DNA of 25,317 bases from NCBI GenBank assembly GCA_019648995.1, contig BLXT01003701.1, positions 198,565 to 223,881 of the forward strand, in the 5' to 3' direction. Within the stretch, counting starts at the first letter, position 1. Every line of letters begins with the position of its first letter. The DNA is from Plakobranchus ocellatus. Lineage: Eukaryota; Mollusca; Gastropoda; Plakobranchidae. The translations under genes and the position numbers were made by a program. Shown piece after piece: positions 9,082-20,900 of this stretch. Below the pieces are notes generated by a model, which had not been told where the DNA came from, searched no databases, and saw nothing but the letters and a program-made list of their open reading frames with translations.

Positions 9082-11317
9082 GTACCCTTCACTCAAGATG
9101 CTATATTCAGAAACAAAAATAATAAATTAAATACTAGATATTTTATAACAGATAGCGGTATCCAGATAGCTATTATATTTTAAATTTTGTATTTCGTAAC
9201 GGTAATTCTATCTCCACGGAAATTTTCATGGAGATAATCTCAGCCAATTAAGTTTGTTTTTATGAGAGAGAGAGAGAGAGAGAGTAATATTTAAAGAACA
9301 CGAATGGACAGAGTGGTATTTTGCACAAAATTTGGATTCAAGTGTAAGAATTGAATTATGCATTCTCGGAGATGATTTTTTCACACATTATAATGATCAA
9401 ATTCTTTCAACATTTCATCATGTCTGGAATGTTGTGGTGGTATCATGTGTGGTTGTCATATTTCCAGTTTGGCTTTGAATTCACAATGGTGTACCTGTAC
9501 ATGACTATGTTTTAAAAAACAGTAGTAATGGTCTCCTTGACGCTTTTCGTTCAGGGTGCATGAAAAAACTCTCATGCGCACCTTTCTGTAATTGCTCAAA
9601 TGAGTGAATTTAATGTCAATGGGCAAGAAGACACTTGTCATACTAAAAGTGTTAGATTTTCCAATGTTACCAAAAATTGGTCTAGGAATAAGATGGATCA
9701 CAGATTTTTAGATCCAGATTTCCTATAATGAGATCTAGAGCTAGAGAACCTTTTTCAATAATTTGTAAGTCTAGATTTCCGAAATAAACAATGAAAAATG
9801 AGTATCGTCCATTCTCTTAACACTGATGGTACTGCTCTTATATGGCTGTGCCATGTTTGCATCTAGATTATAGATCAACCAATAGATCAAGATTCGACTG
9901 CGCACACCTTTAAAAAAAATTGAATGTTAACCATAAAGAGCGAGCATTATGGAATATAAGTATAAAAATAGAGGTTTTCAAGGCTGATCAAATCAGAATT
10001 TTAAAATTCTGAGGAGCAAAGTCTTTTTTTTTTCATCATGGGAGCATTTTAACAGCAAAGTGATTAGCAAAAATATCTTTTTGTTTGTCTCTATTGAATT
10101 TGTAAAACAAAAAAGGAAAAGGTCTGAAAAGTTTAAATATCTCTTCTCCAAAGAATCAGTCGCAATGTCTATTCTAATCAAGTCTCATAATGAGTCATAT
10201 AATATGTGACCTTTTTGTGGTGACATTGTTGGATGTAAGCATAAAACTATGAAGTATTCTGGGTGTGAGTGATCCCTATTTCATTTTTATGCTTTTTGTG
10301 CTTTCCTTTCATGTTTTCATCATCGTTTCTGTATTTTTCAGATGTAAGATGTCGAATTTGCACGTCAAGCCATACTATTTTGCTTATTATTGTTTATAAA
10401 CATTCACTGCCAACCTGCCAGTCAATTTCAAAACCTCGCTTAAATGGAAAGAAAATGATCTTTACTTTTACTAGTGTTGCTCTCACCAGGCCTCTGGAGT
10501 GTAGTATTACTGTAAAAGAAAAGATGCTTAAGGGGAAGACCTAACAAGACCAGGAAAACCATAACTGGCACTGCAAAATCAGATAAATGATAGAAACAAA
10601 CATGGTTGTACCATCCCACATGAGTGTCAGTACACTGCTCAGCTTAACATACATCACAACACAAAAATCTGTTGCAGCAAAGCACAAAAGACCTGAATCA
10701 TTTGAGTCAAAAGGCACAGTTAATGTTCAACATATCCCCTGACCTATGCTTTCCAAATTGAAGAAGTCTATTTCTTCTTTGCACATGTACAAATTTATAA
10801 GCTGTAAAGCATGCAAGTCATAAAATTTTTCTTTCATAATTCTTCAAGTTTTCAGAATTAATGAATTTGAATTACAAATGCTTCATCAGTGTTTATCTTA
10901 TCTTGCAACAAAGTCTCCATAATAAATGGATGTTTTTTTCTGACAATATCTTTTAAACAGTTAAAAGAAATCAAACAGCGACAACAAAATTGGCTCAGAC
11001 AAAGGGAGCAAAGCAAACTCAAGGAGGATGCACGTCCAAGTTAGTTTGAGCATTTGTTATTTTTAAATATAGTAAAAGTAAACGGCCACCAACTCAAACT
11101 TATAAAAACAAATAAAACAACACAGAGTATACATAAAAACGTTTACCCTAAAAGGCTTTATCAGAAAAAAAAAATGACAAACACAAATAAACTACCATAG
11201 AAATATACTAAGGAAACGAGCATGACATAATATATAACCTTAACATTGAAAATGCGTAATGTAAAATGAAAAAAGTCCCTAAAAGAAGAGTATTATTAGA
11301 AGGTGTGAAAAAAAAAT

Positions 11318-11395
<78 letters not shown>

Positions 11396-11649
11396 ACATT
11401 CATCCTACATAGACGTAATATACATAAATTAATAAATATGTACATGTACACATACATATGCATTTAGATCTACATAGAATATCAATACACATACATACAA
11501 ATGTATATGAGTGAATATACATCCACATGCGAATTCAAATTAAATATGTATATAGTAATAATTATATTTTGTGAATGAATAAGGAGAATCTAGAATTATC
11601 GGTCTCTCTCTCTCTCCTTTAGTCGACCCCCCTCTCTCTCTCTTTCCCA

Positions 11650-11706
<57 letters not shown>

Positions 11707-14700
11707 TCGCTGAAAGGAACCTTCTCGAAGAAAAAAGAAAGGAGCAATGTAAACATCCTAAAATGACAGTATTGTATTTGTTACTACCAAAATGAAAAAT
11801 TATAGAAATAAGTCATCAGACCACAGGTAAGAGGTAAATGAGTGCATCTAAAACGATTGACGTAAACGAATGGGGAAAGATGACTGTTCATTCATGTTCA
11901 GCCCTTGTGGTTCTGTTGTTTTTAGAGTGTAGATCCAAAATGTTTCTTTATTGAGTCTGCTGATGGTGTCAGAGTGTGGTAGGTGATCGATAGTGATAAT
12001 ATTAATTTATTTTTAAATGATTCAAATAAACTAAGATAATTAAGGCAAGTAATAGTCTTATAAAAATTGACAGGTAGCTTTTTGATTTTATATTTTCCAT
12101 GTACATAGAAAAAAAATTCTCTCTTTATAAAATAAAAAAAAGAAAGAGAGAGCTAAAGACCTTCAAGTTTATCTGTTTATCATCATCTCATTCTCCTTTA
12201 AAAATTCATACACACACAAATAGCAACATTTTCCAATTTAATTTATATATCCTTTTTATTTTGCTTACATCTAACTTTGTGTATGTGTGGGAAAGGGAGA
12301 GGGGGTTAGAGAAGGAATGCACATATTTATGAATGCCCATTTTCTGATAAATTTTTAGATTCAGTTTCATAGAAATTATTAAATTAAAATACTTTTGTTT
12401 ATGATTATACAGTGCACATGATGTGCATTCATGAACTTTTTTTTCCAGAAATTTCTTCAGCTCCATCATCATCAAAACCAAATGAATCAGCCAAATTATC
12501 TCTCAGTAAAAAGGCAGCAGCTATTCCTGTGAAACAGGAATCAGAGGTATATTTAACAGTAGTAACACTGAATTTATTACCAAAAATATCTTGCAGCAAA
12601 AATATCTAATAGCTAAGATGGTATTTTATTGTCAAAAAATTTATACGTGATGTGTTTTTACATCATTTTTGCCTGCACCAGAAGGAGATTTCTCCTTTAT
12701 GTTATCCATTTTGATTGCACATTTTTTGTCACACTGCAACAATTGTAATCCCATTAAAGATTTATAATGGATTTTGAAATCCTTACTATCTATAACTAGC
12801 TATTTACATTTTTAGGGTCCATATTGTTTCATTTTATCAATAGCCTTCCAATAATCATTGCAGTATAACCACAATTTATACTTTTATGACTGATTTTATC
12901 TCCCTTGAACAGTGAAAAGATAATTGTCACATTTTGAATGCATTTTTCAGGAACAAAACCAAACTGTGGATATAAATAACTAAAGAGAGAGGCACAGTTA
13001 ATCTGTACTTCATTCTAGATTTTTTTTTTGTGTGTGTGTGTGTATAAACTTATGACAATTTTTTTTTTAATAGATACAAAGGCGTTTTAAGAACTGGGTT
13101 AGTGTGAGGGAGAATGGAACAAATGGAAAGGAAGATGCAGCCTTTGATGACAATCTTAGTATTGTCAGTGGTGTAGAGAGCGAGCTTGCCAGACTTGTTA
13201 CTCCTGAGTTGCCTGTGGCAGAAGAAAAATTTGATGACCTAGCAGAGAAAATTGCCCATAAAGTAAAGAATGACCTAGGCTTGAGTCACAGCCGCGCATC
13301 TACTCACCATACACAATCAACAGACATTACAGAAATGGGAAATGAATATCCATCTTGGAACTCTGAAAGATGTAAAACTTTCACCCACGATGCACCTGAC
13401 TTTAACCACTTGAATACATCAGGCTTAGCGTGTCATAGCTGTGCAATCTGTAAGAAAATTATGGTGAGTAACAATGTTGCCAAGTTGTTTGTGGTGGTTT
13501 TTTTTTTTTTGACAAAATACATATGGAAAAACTTGAATCAATGTGCAAAAATGTTGCCTTTTTTTNNNNNNNNNNNNNNNNNNNNNNNNNNNNNNNNNNN
13601 NNNNTTTTTTTTTTTTTGCAATATGTAATATTTCCAGTTGAGTTACTCGTCACATTTTTTAACTCTTCAAAACTATTGAATAAGCCAGGAGTGCACTCTG
13701 TGACTTTGGAAGCGTAAAAACTGGATAAGTTTATGTGACTATGTGCCAAAGTAACAATTTAAATGTAACAGAACAAGAAAAACTTTAACATCTTTAAAAG
13801 TGTTGTGTGCGACATCCAACTTGTTAGACTGGAGACATGTTTTCTAAACACTAATGTTCAATGCCTGTAGCCTACATGAACTAGTGGTATATGTAGTTGT
13901 TTTTTCTAAGGATATCTGGGGTAAAGCAGGGCTTTTATCCATCTTGTCGTTCCTTTACATTGTTACTTTTGATGACAATTGGTTTTGAGTCAAGTTTTAA
14001 CAATAGAAGTGTCACCATACAATAAAACCTTTAAGTGCAGTGCAATGTATCACTTTTAAAATAAATTTACAGGGAAATCACAAATATCAGCCTATTCGAT
14101 TGGTCCTTGTACTTTTTTGGGGTTAATTAATCAGCTCTTTAAATTGCATGGAGAACATATCTGAGATGCAGGTACTTGATAAAATCTGCAAAGCCATTTT
14201 TTTTTCAGACTGAAGGGGAAAACAAATTCTGTTTAAATCATGAATAAATTCAGTGGATCTATTGACATACCAATAACTGGCTCAGACAGTGAAAGTATTA
14301 TACCAAACAATACATTTTATGAATTTTCAAAATACCAGTTATGATCACAAGTTATGAACCATGCTCAAAGTACGTGTACATTTTTAATCAATGTAGGTTT
14401 CCTCCCGCAATATTCCAATGATGATCATTCCCTGTGGCCACACATTGTGCAAGGCATGCTCTGAGGGGCGGCACAACTGCCCTTCCTGTGATTGCTCCAT
14501 CATGTCTCTAACTGTGAACATCATGCTGCAGCAAGTAATACAGGAGTACCACACTCTCCCTGCTCCATCAGGTGGTGGACATAACCACAAACACAAAGAT
14601 GTTGTGATGGAAGATAGCACTCCTAAACAAAGATATGTAGAGGGTAAGTTTCTTTTTTTTTTTTACTTTTAAATTTTTTTTTTCCTGCTGTTGATTCAAA

Positions 14701-17700
14701 TTTCTTCAAGCTTTATTCTATTGAGTCTTGTTATGGTTGTTTTGTTGATACTTTAAAATTTCTTGTAAGTTCTAAAGTTGGTAGTATTATTAACTGCAAA
14801 ATAATGAAGAGTTTAACGAGGATCGGCTCAAGAAACAACTTTAAAAAGGACAAAACAATCTTTATCCTAATTTGAATTTTTTCATTGTGGTTGATATTTT
14901 AAAATCTCTTGTAAGTTTTAAAGTTGGTAGTATTAGTTGCAAAATAATCAGTAGTTTGACAAAGATCAGCTCGGGAAACAACTTCTAAAAAGACAAAAGT
15001 CAATCGGTATCTTCTTTTGAATTAAGTGTTTTGTATGTAGGGGGCTGGGTTGTAAAAATATAATGAATCAATAAAAATTTCATTTTCTTAAAATTTTACA
15101 TTGCTTTTGATAAAATTCTTTTGAAATCAAAATTTGTATTCTCAAATCAATTATAGACAACAGACGCAATAAAATGGCATCGTACACCTCTCAGCTGGCA
15201 AACTTGCGGACCAGGCATGACATTCTTATTGCTGAACAGACAGGTCTCCAGGACAGTCAGAAGCAACTCTCAAGCAAAATTCGCCAGGATGAGGCACAGT
15301 TGGCCAGTGTTATGAAGCAAGAACAAGAAATAGAGAAAGCTATTTTAGACCTGCATGAAAGGCTGGCTGCACTTCAAGAGCACAAGTTAGTCAAATATCC
15401 AATGATTTGAAAGAAAGAAAACTATAATTTTTTAGAAACTCAAAGTCTATGGTCATAAGCTTTTTGAAGGGAAATTTTATGGTAAAATTCAACAATAATA
15501 TAAAAATTATCTAATTAAGCATTCATAAATGAATTGGGTTTTTTAGGTTTTTGTTTTTTTTTTTTTAGTATTTGCCAATAACAGATATCAGATTTTTTTT
15601 AAATATTAGTTAAACAGGCTTCATAAATATTTCCGCTCATTATGTGCCATAAGTTGTAGAAAATTTTGAACCAAAAATGTCTAGAAATAACTTGGAACTC
15701 ATAACAGTTTTTTTTTCAAAAATCACAGCTAAGTATCTGACTATGAATTTAAAAAATTTTCCTCATTATATTCTAGGGGATACTTGTTGTTCCAAGATCT
15801 TGCAGGAAACTCATTTGCCTTGTGTAATTTTAAGAATTATCTGAGGGTGAAAGTTGTTCCTGGGGAATCTGGCCATATTCCCATTCTAAATCATTCAATC
15901 GTTGAGGCAATACATACTGCACATCATCAGGAAAGTTTTACATATCTCGTCAATGATATAAACCAGTTCTGAATTAATTTTTTTGAATGACCATTCCCTC
16001 CCCCCATTCTATTTTACATCAATTGTTTAAGGGAGCATTATGAGACTCAAGTGTCTGAGATGAAAGAAGAGAAATGTAAAGTGGATGGGAAGGTAACTCT
16101 GCTCACCACTACGATATCTTCCTTGGTTCGGGAAATGGAAAAGGTATGAGCAAGGCAGTGTTAAATAATTTTTTGTTTATTTTTGCATTCAAATTTAAAT
16201 ACATAAGATTTTTTTTTTAAGTTCAAAATGGTAAAAATTGATCTCCCAGTACTCTATATAAATTTTTTGTAATTATGAGATGTCACTCTTTTCTTTTTGC
16301 ATTTTGACATGAAAAAAGTGTAAAAATGTAATCGACCATCCACCTGTAGTAAGAAAACTTTGAGTTTTTTATAGTTTGTGTGATTAACTTTTACATACAT
16401 TAACAGAAAGAGACAACTTTCCATTAAAAAAAAAACATTGCATCATGTTTTATAACTCCTCTAACATACATGAAATTAAAAGAGGAGAATGATATGGATA
16501 GGGTTCTTTTTTTTTCTGGCAAGGGTGAACTAAAAAAGGAATCTCTTCGGCCATAAGTTTCTTATTTTTAATACTTTTTGCACAATTACACAAAAGGAAG
16601 TTATAAACATTATTCTTATGATGCCTAATTTACAGACTAGTTTCTGCATCCCATTATAGTATAAAACAAATCAAGGGATAACACCATCACAGTCTCACAG
16701 ACAATCATTTAAGATATCTTGATTTATTAGAAATGCAAATAAACCAGTATATTAAGGTTTAGCAAGATCCAATATACACAAAGTAATGATCTAAGCATCA
16801 TGCAGTGCATGGTTTCTCTAGGCAGATGTATTACATAACTGTGCAGGTACAAGTTTATTAGCCTACCCTTCAAAATGCCCGCTTGCTCTCACCTCCTTTC
16901 TCTTGGAAGGCTCATTTTTTATGCAATCTCCTACTCGTACTGGCTTTATTATAATATTACATTCCTACCTACACCTGCTTGGAGGGATGCATAATGCTGA
17001 CAGTCCCATTGCATGCTGCATAGCAAAAGGTTGAGAACTTAGGCTCTAGCATGGTGTAATTTATTTTTTGAATGAAGCTTTCGTAACAGTCTCAGTCTCA
17101 CTTTTCCTCAGTAAACCCGAGATTGCTAAATTTGTTACTAATTGGATTTGGATGCAAGGTTTTTATCCATATACTAAGACCAAAGAGGAGAAAAAAAAAG
17201 GCAGGTTGTGTAACCTCGCACAGCCCCCATTGGGAACAAGTTTATTGAATTATTTTGAAGCTCACTTTAAGAATATCTAAGAGAACTTCCTATTTCATTC
17301 AACCCAAAAACTTATGAAAGAATTGATGCTTTATGTCAAAAAGATGAGAGAGATCTTTTAAATGCATTTGAAAACTAGGAAGGCACACACGTAAATAAAA
17401 GTCTTTAAGTGTGATAAAATTTCAACAAACACTAGTCTCAAAATATCCCAGTCCTTAAATTAAGAAACCTCACTGTCATTCTCTTCTCAAGTAAAGGCTA
17501 TAGACCGATTGTCAGGAAAACATTCACTCTGTGATAAGCACCGATCATTCAGTGAGAAAGGATGGGCTAGAGATAACTATACAAACATGTGTTACTTGAT
17601 TCAGGAAAATAATTAGGACAAAGGCATATATTAGTTAATAAATAAATAAATAACTAGGCCTGTAGAGGGCAACAGAAGAGCAGATAAATAAAAAAGATAA

Positions 17701-17882
17701 AGATTGGATGATAGGAACGGATGCCAGTTTATACAGGCAGGGGACTTGTTTAAGATGAGACAAAGTAAATTCAGAAACTTTCCTGCCTCACAATTTGAGA
17801 TTTTTCCACGTTTTGTTCACTAATATTTGCATCAATCTTTTTCTCCCCTCAGGTGGCTTTGCTGGCAGAAAGTGAAAATTGA
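9031..17882 (+). CDS. RING-finger coiled-coil protein, family unrecognised (8 coding exons)
   Basis: Exons 9031-9081, 10961-11039, 12449-12546, 13074-13463, 14397-14643, 15157-15385, 16032-16143 and 17853-17882 join in matched phases to 411 residues. The ATG at 9031 has A at -3 and an in-frame TAG upstream at 8989-8991. Order: a basic Lys/Gln/Arg-rich N-terminus (1-43), a Ser/Lys-rich linker, an acidic region (about 95-140), and a C3HC4 RING whose ligands are C199, C202, C219, H221, C224, C227, C234 and C237. A His/Gly-rich linker follows, then a long coiled coil (about 290-402) ending in VALLAESEN. The RING suggests an E3 ubiquitin ligase, with the coiled coil for dimerisation or partner binding (inference). 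It is not a recognisable TRIM: I see no B-box. An alternative last exon exists at 15777-15972. Confidence 0.82.
9264..9284. repeat. (GA)n microsatellite
   Basis: About ten GA units in intron 1 of the RING gene, about 180 bp after exon 1. Confidence 0.9.
9993..10012. repeat. 20-bp perfect palindrome
   Basis: TCAGAATTTTAAAATTCTGA reads the same on both strands. It has no loop, so it is more likely a chance AT palindrome or a transposon relic than a terminator. Confidence 0.7.
10961..11039 (+). CDS. RING gene exon 2, basic helix
   Basis: Residues 18-43 plus one base: [20 protein letters not shown], a charged amphipathic helix. The acceptor is TTTTAAACAG and the donor CCAA/GTTAGT. Confidence 0.75.
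11321..11386. repeat. (TA)n microsatellite
   Basis: About 33 TA units in RING intron 2, running into TACACACATACACA. It can extrude as a cruciform and is likely length-variable. Confidence 0.95.
11602..11702. repeat. (TC)n microsatellite, interrupted
   Basis: Three CT/TC blocks separated by short unique sequence, the last being about 25 uninterrupted TC units (11653-11702). Confidence 0.9.
11848..12000 (-). mobile_element. Penelope-like retroelement C-terminal fragment (tentative)
   Basis: On the minus strand an open frame from about 12000 to a TAG at 11850-11848 reads [20 protein letters not shown] and then N, ending FPIRLRQSF. The pattern of a charged residue, then WI..L.T..P.GLN, is typical of the GIY-YIG-like tail of Penelope-like elements. 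No upstream coding sequence follows, so the copy is 5'-truncated or decayed. Only about 50 residues remain, so another retroelement type is possible. Confidence 0.5.
12449..12546 (+). CDS. RING gene exon 3, Ser/Lys-rich linker
   Basis: Residues 44-76, including [20 protein letters not shown]. The acceptor TTTTTTTTCCAG is strong and the donor is GAG/GTATAT. Probably disordered. Confidence 0.78.
13029..13043. repeat. (TG)n microsatellite
   Basis: About seven TG units after a T run, about 30 bp upstream of the exon 4 acceptor of the RING gene. Confidence 0.8.
13074..13463 (+). CDS. RING gene exon 4, acidic region and first RING cysteines
   Basis: 130 codons (residues 77-206). It runs from [14 protein letters not shown] through an acidic stretch ([18 protein letters not shown]) and [13 protein letters not shown] to [11 protein letters not shown], which supplies the first zinc-ligand pair. 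The donor is ATG/GTGAGT. Confidence 0.85.
13566..13604. other. Assembly gap of 39 N
   Basis: It is flanked on both sides by T runs, so it is probably an unresolved poly(T) in RING intron 4. It does not affect coding sequence. Confidence 0.98.
14397..14643 (+). CDS. RING gene exon 5, RING core
   Basis: Residues 207-288 plus one base. [20 protein letters not shown] supplies the remaining six RING ligands. A His/Gly/Lys-rich linker follows (GGGHNHKHK). The acceptor is AATGTAG and the donor AGG/GTAAGT. Confidence 0.88.
14744..15022 (+). repeat. Diverged tandem duplication, period 146 bp
   Basis: Two neighbouring copies (14744-14889 and 14890-15022) share CTTGTAAGTT, AAAGTTGGTAGTATTA, TGCAAAATAAT, GATC(G/A)GCTC and GAAACAACTT in the same order, with scattered substitutions. 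It lies within RING intron 5 and has no coding potential. Confidence 0.85.
15157..15385 (+). CDS. RING gene exon 6, coiled coil
   Basis: Residues 289-364 plus two bases. It is a heptad-rich helix with Leu/Ile spacing, for example [20 protein letters not shown] and [12 protein letters not shown]. The acceptor is TTATAG and the donor CAA/GTTAGT (phase 2). Confidence 0.85.
15777..15972 (+). CDS. RING gene alternative terminal exon (6b)
   Basis: An open frame of 64 further codons and a TGA, with acceptor TATATTCTAG and the same incoming phase (2) as the exon at 16032. Splicing exon 6 to this exon gives a 429-residue isoform whose tail is globular-looking ([20 protein letters not shown] then [16 protein letters not shown]) rather than coiled coil. 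An ATTAAA (16475) or AATAAA (16738) could end this transcript. It may be the main C-terminus of the family or a minor isoform. Confidence 0.6.
16032..16143 (+). CDS. RING gene exon 7, end of coiled coil
   Basis: Residues 365-402. It continues the heptads of exon 6 ([14 protein letters not shown], then [10 protein letters not shown]). A C/T-rich tract (TCCCTCCCCCCATTCT) precedes the acceptor TTTAAG; the donor is AAG/GTATGA. Confidence 0.75.
16144..17852 (+). other. RING gene last intron
   Basis: 1,709 bp. It contains poly(A/T) runs, a short (TAAA)n tract near 17638, and an open frame at 17068-17280 with no recognisable domain. No transposon protein is visible. Confidence 0.55.
17853..17882 (+). 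CDS. RING gene last exon
   Basis: Nine codons, VALLAESEN, and TGA after a strong acceptor (TTTTTCTCCCCTCAG). It is accepted because phase, acceptor and a poly(A) signal 108 bases after the stop all agree. Confidence 0.65.
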   Translation: MALLAESEN

Positions 17883-17989
17883 TTCTCTTGAAATGGACAT
17901 GTTCGCAATGGTGCTTTTCATTTCTAAAAACCAGCCATGCTTGTTTTTGTTAACTGTTCGTTTTTTTTTCTTGAGAATTGATGATTTTG

Positions 17990-17995
17990 AATAAA
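17990..17995 (+). promoter_or_regulatory. Polyadenylation signal AATAAA for the RING gene
   Basis: AATAAA 108 bases after the TGA at 17880-17882, giving a short 3' UTR. Confidence 0.6.
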
Positions 17996-20900
17996 ACAAA
18001 ATTTTATGTTCATCGATTCAAGATTTTTGTTTTTGTTCTGCTGAAACTAGTGAAAGGAAATATTTATGTCAATACTCTATGTGAACCTGCATAGACTTGT
18101 TTTTTTTAGTTATACAAAACAATCAAATCACACAATACTCACTTTGGAATTTCTTGAACTGTTTAGATACCTGTTGATACTTTTATGTCAATTTGGAAAT
18201 GGCAGAACTCCTGTAATGAAGTCCATCCTCTCTATGAGCAGCAGAAACGTACATATGTTCACAACAGGTTGTAATTTTATAGTTTCTTTGGCATTTTCAT
18301 TTTGAGCTACAGCTTCTCTTATGAGGTGTGCCACTCAATTCCTCCTTTAGATTTCAATGAGTAGAAACTGGATTCATGAAATGAAACTGCATTTGACTTA
18401 ATCACCTCGTTACACATGCTCCACAAAGTCAGATACTTTTATCTTTTGTAAAGATCTAACCCTGATTTTAGCGAGTTGATCAAGAGAATGCATGTCTTGA
18501 CCTTTTCACAATTTTAAACAAAATTTACAGTGCTGAAAAATAGAGCAAACTTCACTACAGTGCAGTTCCAAAGTGAAGACCAAAGGCCATTCCCATGGTA
18601 AAACCACCTCTGATAAACAGGTCATTCAGACTCAAGTGCTTTGTGAATGGCTCAATTACAGCCAATTACTTTGCCTGCAGTTAGGCTAGTAGGTCCAACT
18701 GGGATCTTTTATGTTCCATTCTGCACATATACTATATAGCCAAAACCTCATTACAGGATCTAGGGGGCTTATTTGCCATCAATTCAGGTGGACTATATCT
18801 TAAACATCTCAGTTTCTTCCTGTCTTCAGCACATGTGCTTCACTTCTTGTATTGAATTTAGACCATGTGAGTAGTATATGTGTATTGAAGGCATTTATCA
18901 TAATGCCACCCAACTACGCAATTTTTGTTCTCGCCATTACATCACTCTTCAACCAAATGTCACAAATAATTTTAAAAACTTAAAATGTACATGTTGTTGG
19001 TTTTTATAACAATATTTCTTCTTTCCATCCATAGTCTTAAAATATGTAAAATATATTGGCAACGCCAAGTTAATTGATGTAAAATATTTTATAAAAGATG
19101 ATGTAAAAATTGGTTTGAAAAATTTGTGTGCAAATCTAGGGCTATAGAATTTCAGACATGCAATTCATTTGAACTGATTGAAGATACCTCACCAAAAATT
19201 TCAGCAAAAAAAATATTGTGCACATCTTAATAACTCCTGAATATCATTGGCCATGAACTTCATACACTATGTCTATCATCAGTGAGGCTGTAACATTCCT
19301 GGGGCAAGTTGATTTGCCCTGAAATTTTAATTCCTGTTCATATAATGTTTAACCCTCCCTCCCCTCTTGCACGAATGATGAATGAATCATACATTTTCTT
19401 TCAAGATTGACCTTTCTTTCTCACTGCATATTTCAATGAGGAAAGCAAAACAAACAATATGAAAAAAAAAAGACTTTTATTATATTTGAAAAGGTAGTTC
19501 TAGTAATAGAAAGTATAGAACAATTGAAAGAAAAAAAAACTTTCACCTGCAAGGCATTTGATAAAAAAATAATGCACTTGGAATTTTTCACTAACTATGT
19601 ATATATTTGTATATAGTATACATTAATAAACAACAGCAACTTCAAAATAAAGATTTCTCATTAGATTGTGAGAAAAATAGAAAGCCTTTAGTACAAGATT
19701 AATACTATAAACTTTCTGTTTACTTTGAAGAGAGAAAACAGAACAATTTTTTTATCGACATAAGTCATTGAAAATGACAAATTTAGCGTATTTCTCTCTC
19801 CACTTCCTAATGTAATTATTGCCTAGCTTTTCAAAACAACAAAGGTTTACGACATTGAAGGAGCTTCTTTTGTCAGTATTGCTAATTTTATTCTTTTTTT
19901 TTATTATTGAATACAATTTTTTAAGAGGTAATAACATTGATAAGGAATGTAAAGAAACCAACCTGACTTTTGGCAATTTTTAAAAAAAAATTTTCTTTTA
20001 ATTCAAGGGTCACTTTTATTTTACTTTTTTTTTTTCATATGCTTGCGTCTGGTTATATAATATAAAAAAGAAAACTTGCATAAAAAACATGGTGCATACA
20101 AACTTTGAAAAGCCATTTTTTCAGACTAATTACTGACTTTTCCAGACCTCTCTCAAGATTTTCAAGACCTAAACACTTTGGTGAAAACCTTTTGTCAAGT
20201 CTATAAAAATCAGCCAACTGTGGCAACGGCAGGTCTGGAATTTTGGTGGGTTTTGTTTTCCAGACTTTTTCTCGAAAACGAAAAAAACCCCGTGTTTTCC
20301 AGACTTTTTCAAGTCTTGAACTGACATTTTCAAATTCCAGACTTTCAAGACTTTATATACACCATGTAAAAACATAAAATGAAATATGGCATAAACAAGG
20401 AAGAACTTTGGAACATAATTATGGTGGTTAGCTTGATATCTTGGGGTAAAAAATCCTGCTACAACTCCAGTAAATGACTTTCTAGCAGAGGGTTGTGACA
20501 TTTTCATATTGTGATTTTGTCCACTTAGTTTTTGCTTAGATTTGTACATGAACAAACTTTTCTAGGGCTGTCTGTGATGATTTGCAGACATGGACTTTCA
20601 AAAACAGTTGAACCGTCTTTCAAACTATCAGGTATTGAATGCGATGCTCAACAAAACAACTGTGCATGCAAAGGACAGCAGACAACAAAATTACAAATAC
20701 ATAAACTTTTGTTCAACTATGCAAAATTTCAGAGCCAAATTGGTGATTTTCTAAAGATTGCTCCAAGTTCACAAAATTATTCCTGAGCAAGATTCCTAGG
20801 AAGATGAAGTTAAAAAGAAAAAAGCATTTGACCTTGATGAGCCTGGCAAAAAAGCCCAGTTACTTTTTTTCAAAACACCAAATCATAGTACGCCATTGTG

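Larger units (their letters stand above)
9082..10960 (+). other. RING gene intron 1
   Basis: 1,879 bp. It holds a (GA)n tract near 9264 and a 20-bp perfect palindrome at 9993-10012. An open frame at 10269-10544 has no recognisable domain and no supporting splice signals. No other feature seen. Confidence 0.6.

Noticed and set aside
10269-10544. 91-codon plus-strand open frame in RING intron 1
   Set aside because: No domain, no matching splice phase with exons 1 or 2, and no conserved motif. It could be transposon debris but I cannot show it.
11208-11399. Minus-strand open frame of alternating Tyr-Ile
   Set aside because: It is the translation of the (TA)n microsatellite.
20169-20555. 128-codon minus-strand open frame
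   Set aside because: Its C-terminal half is the CCAGACTTTTT repeat read in frame; the rest has no recognisable domain.
20532-20786. 84-codon plus-strand open frame with several cysteines
   Set aside because: Cys spacing fits no zinc-finger class I know, and there is no splice or promoter context.
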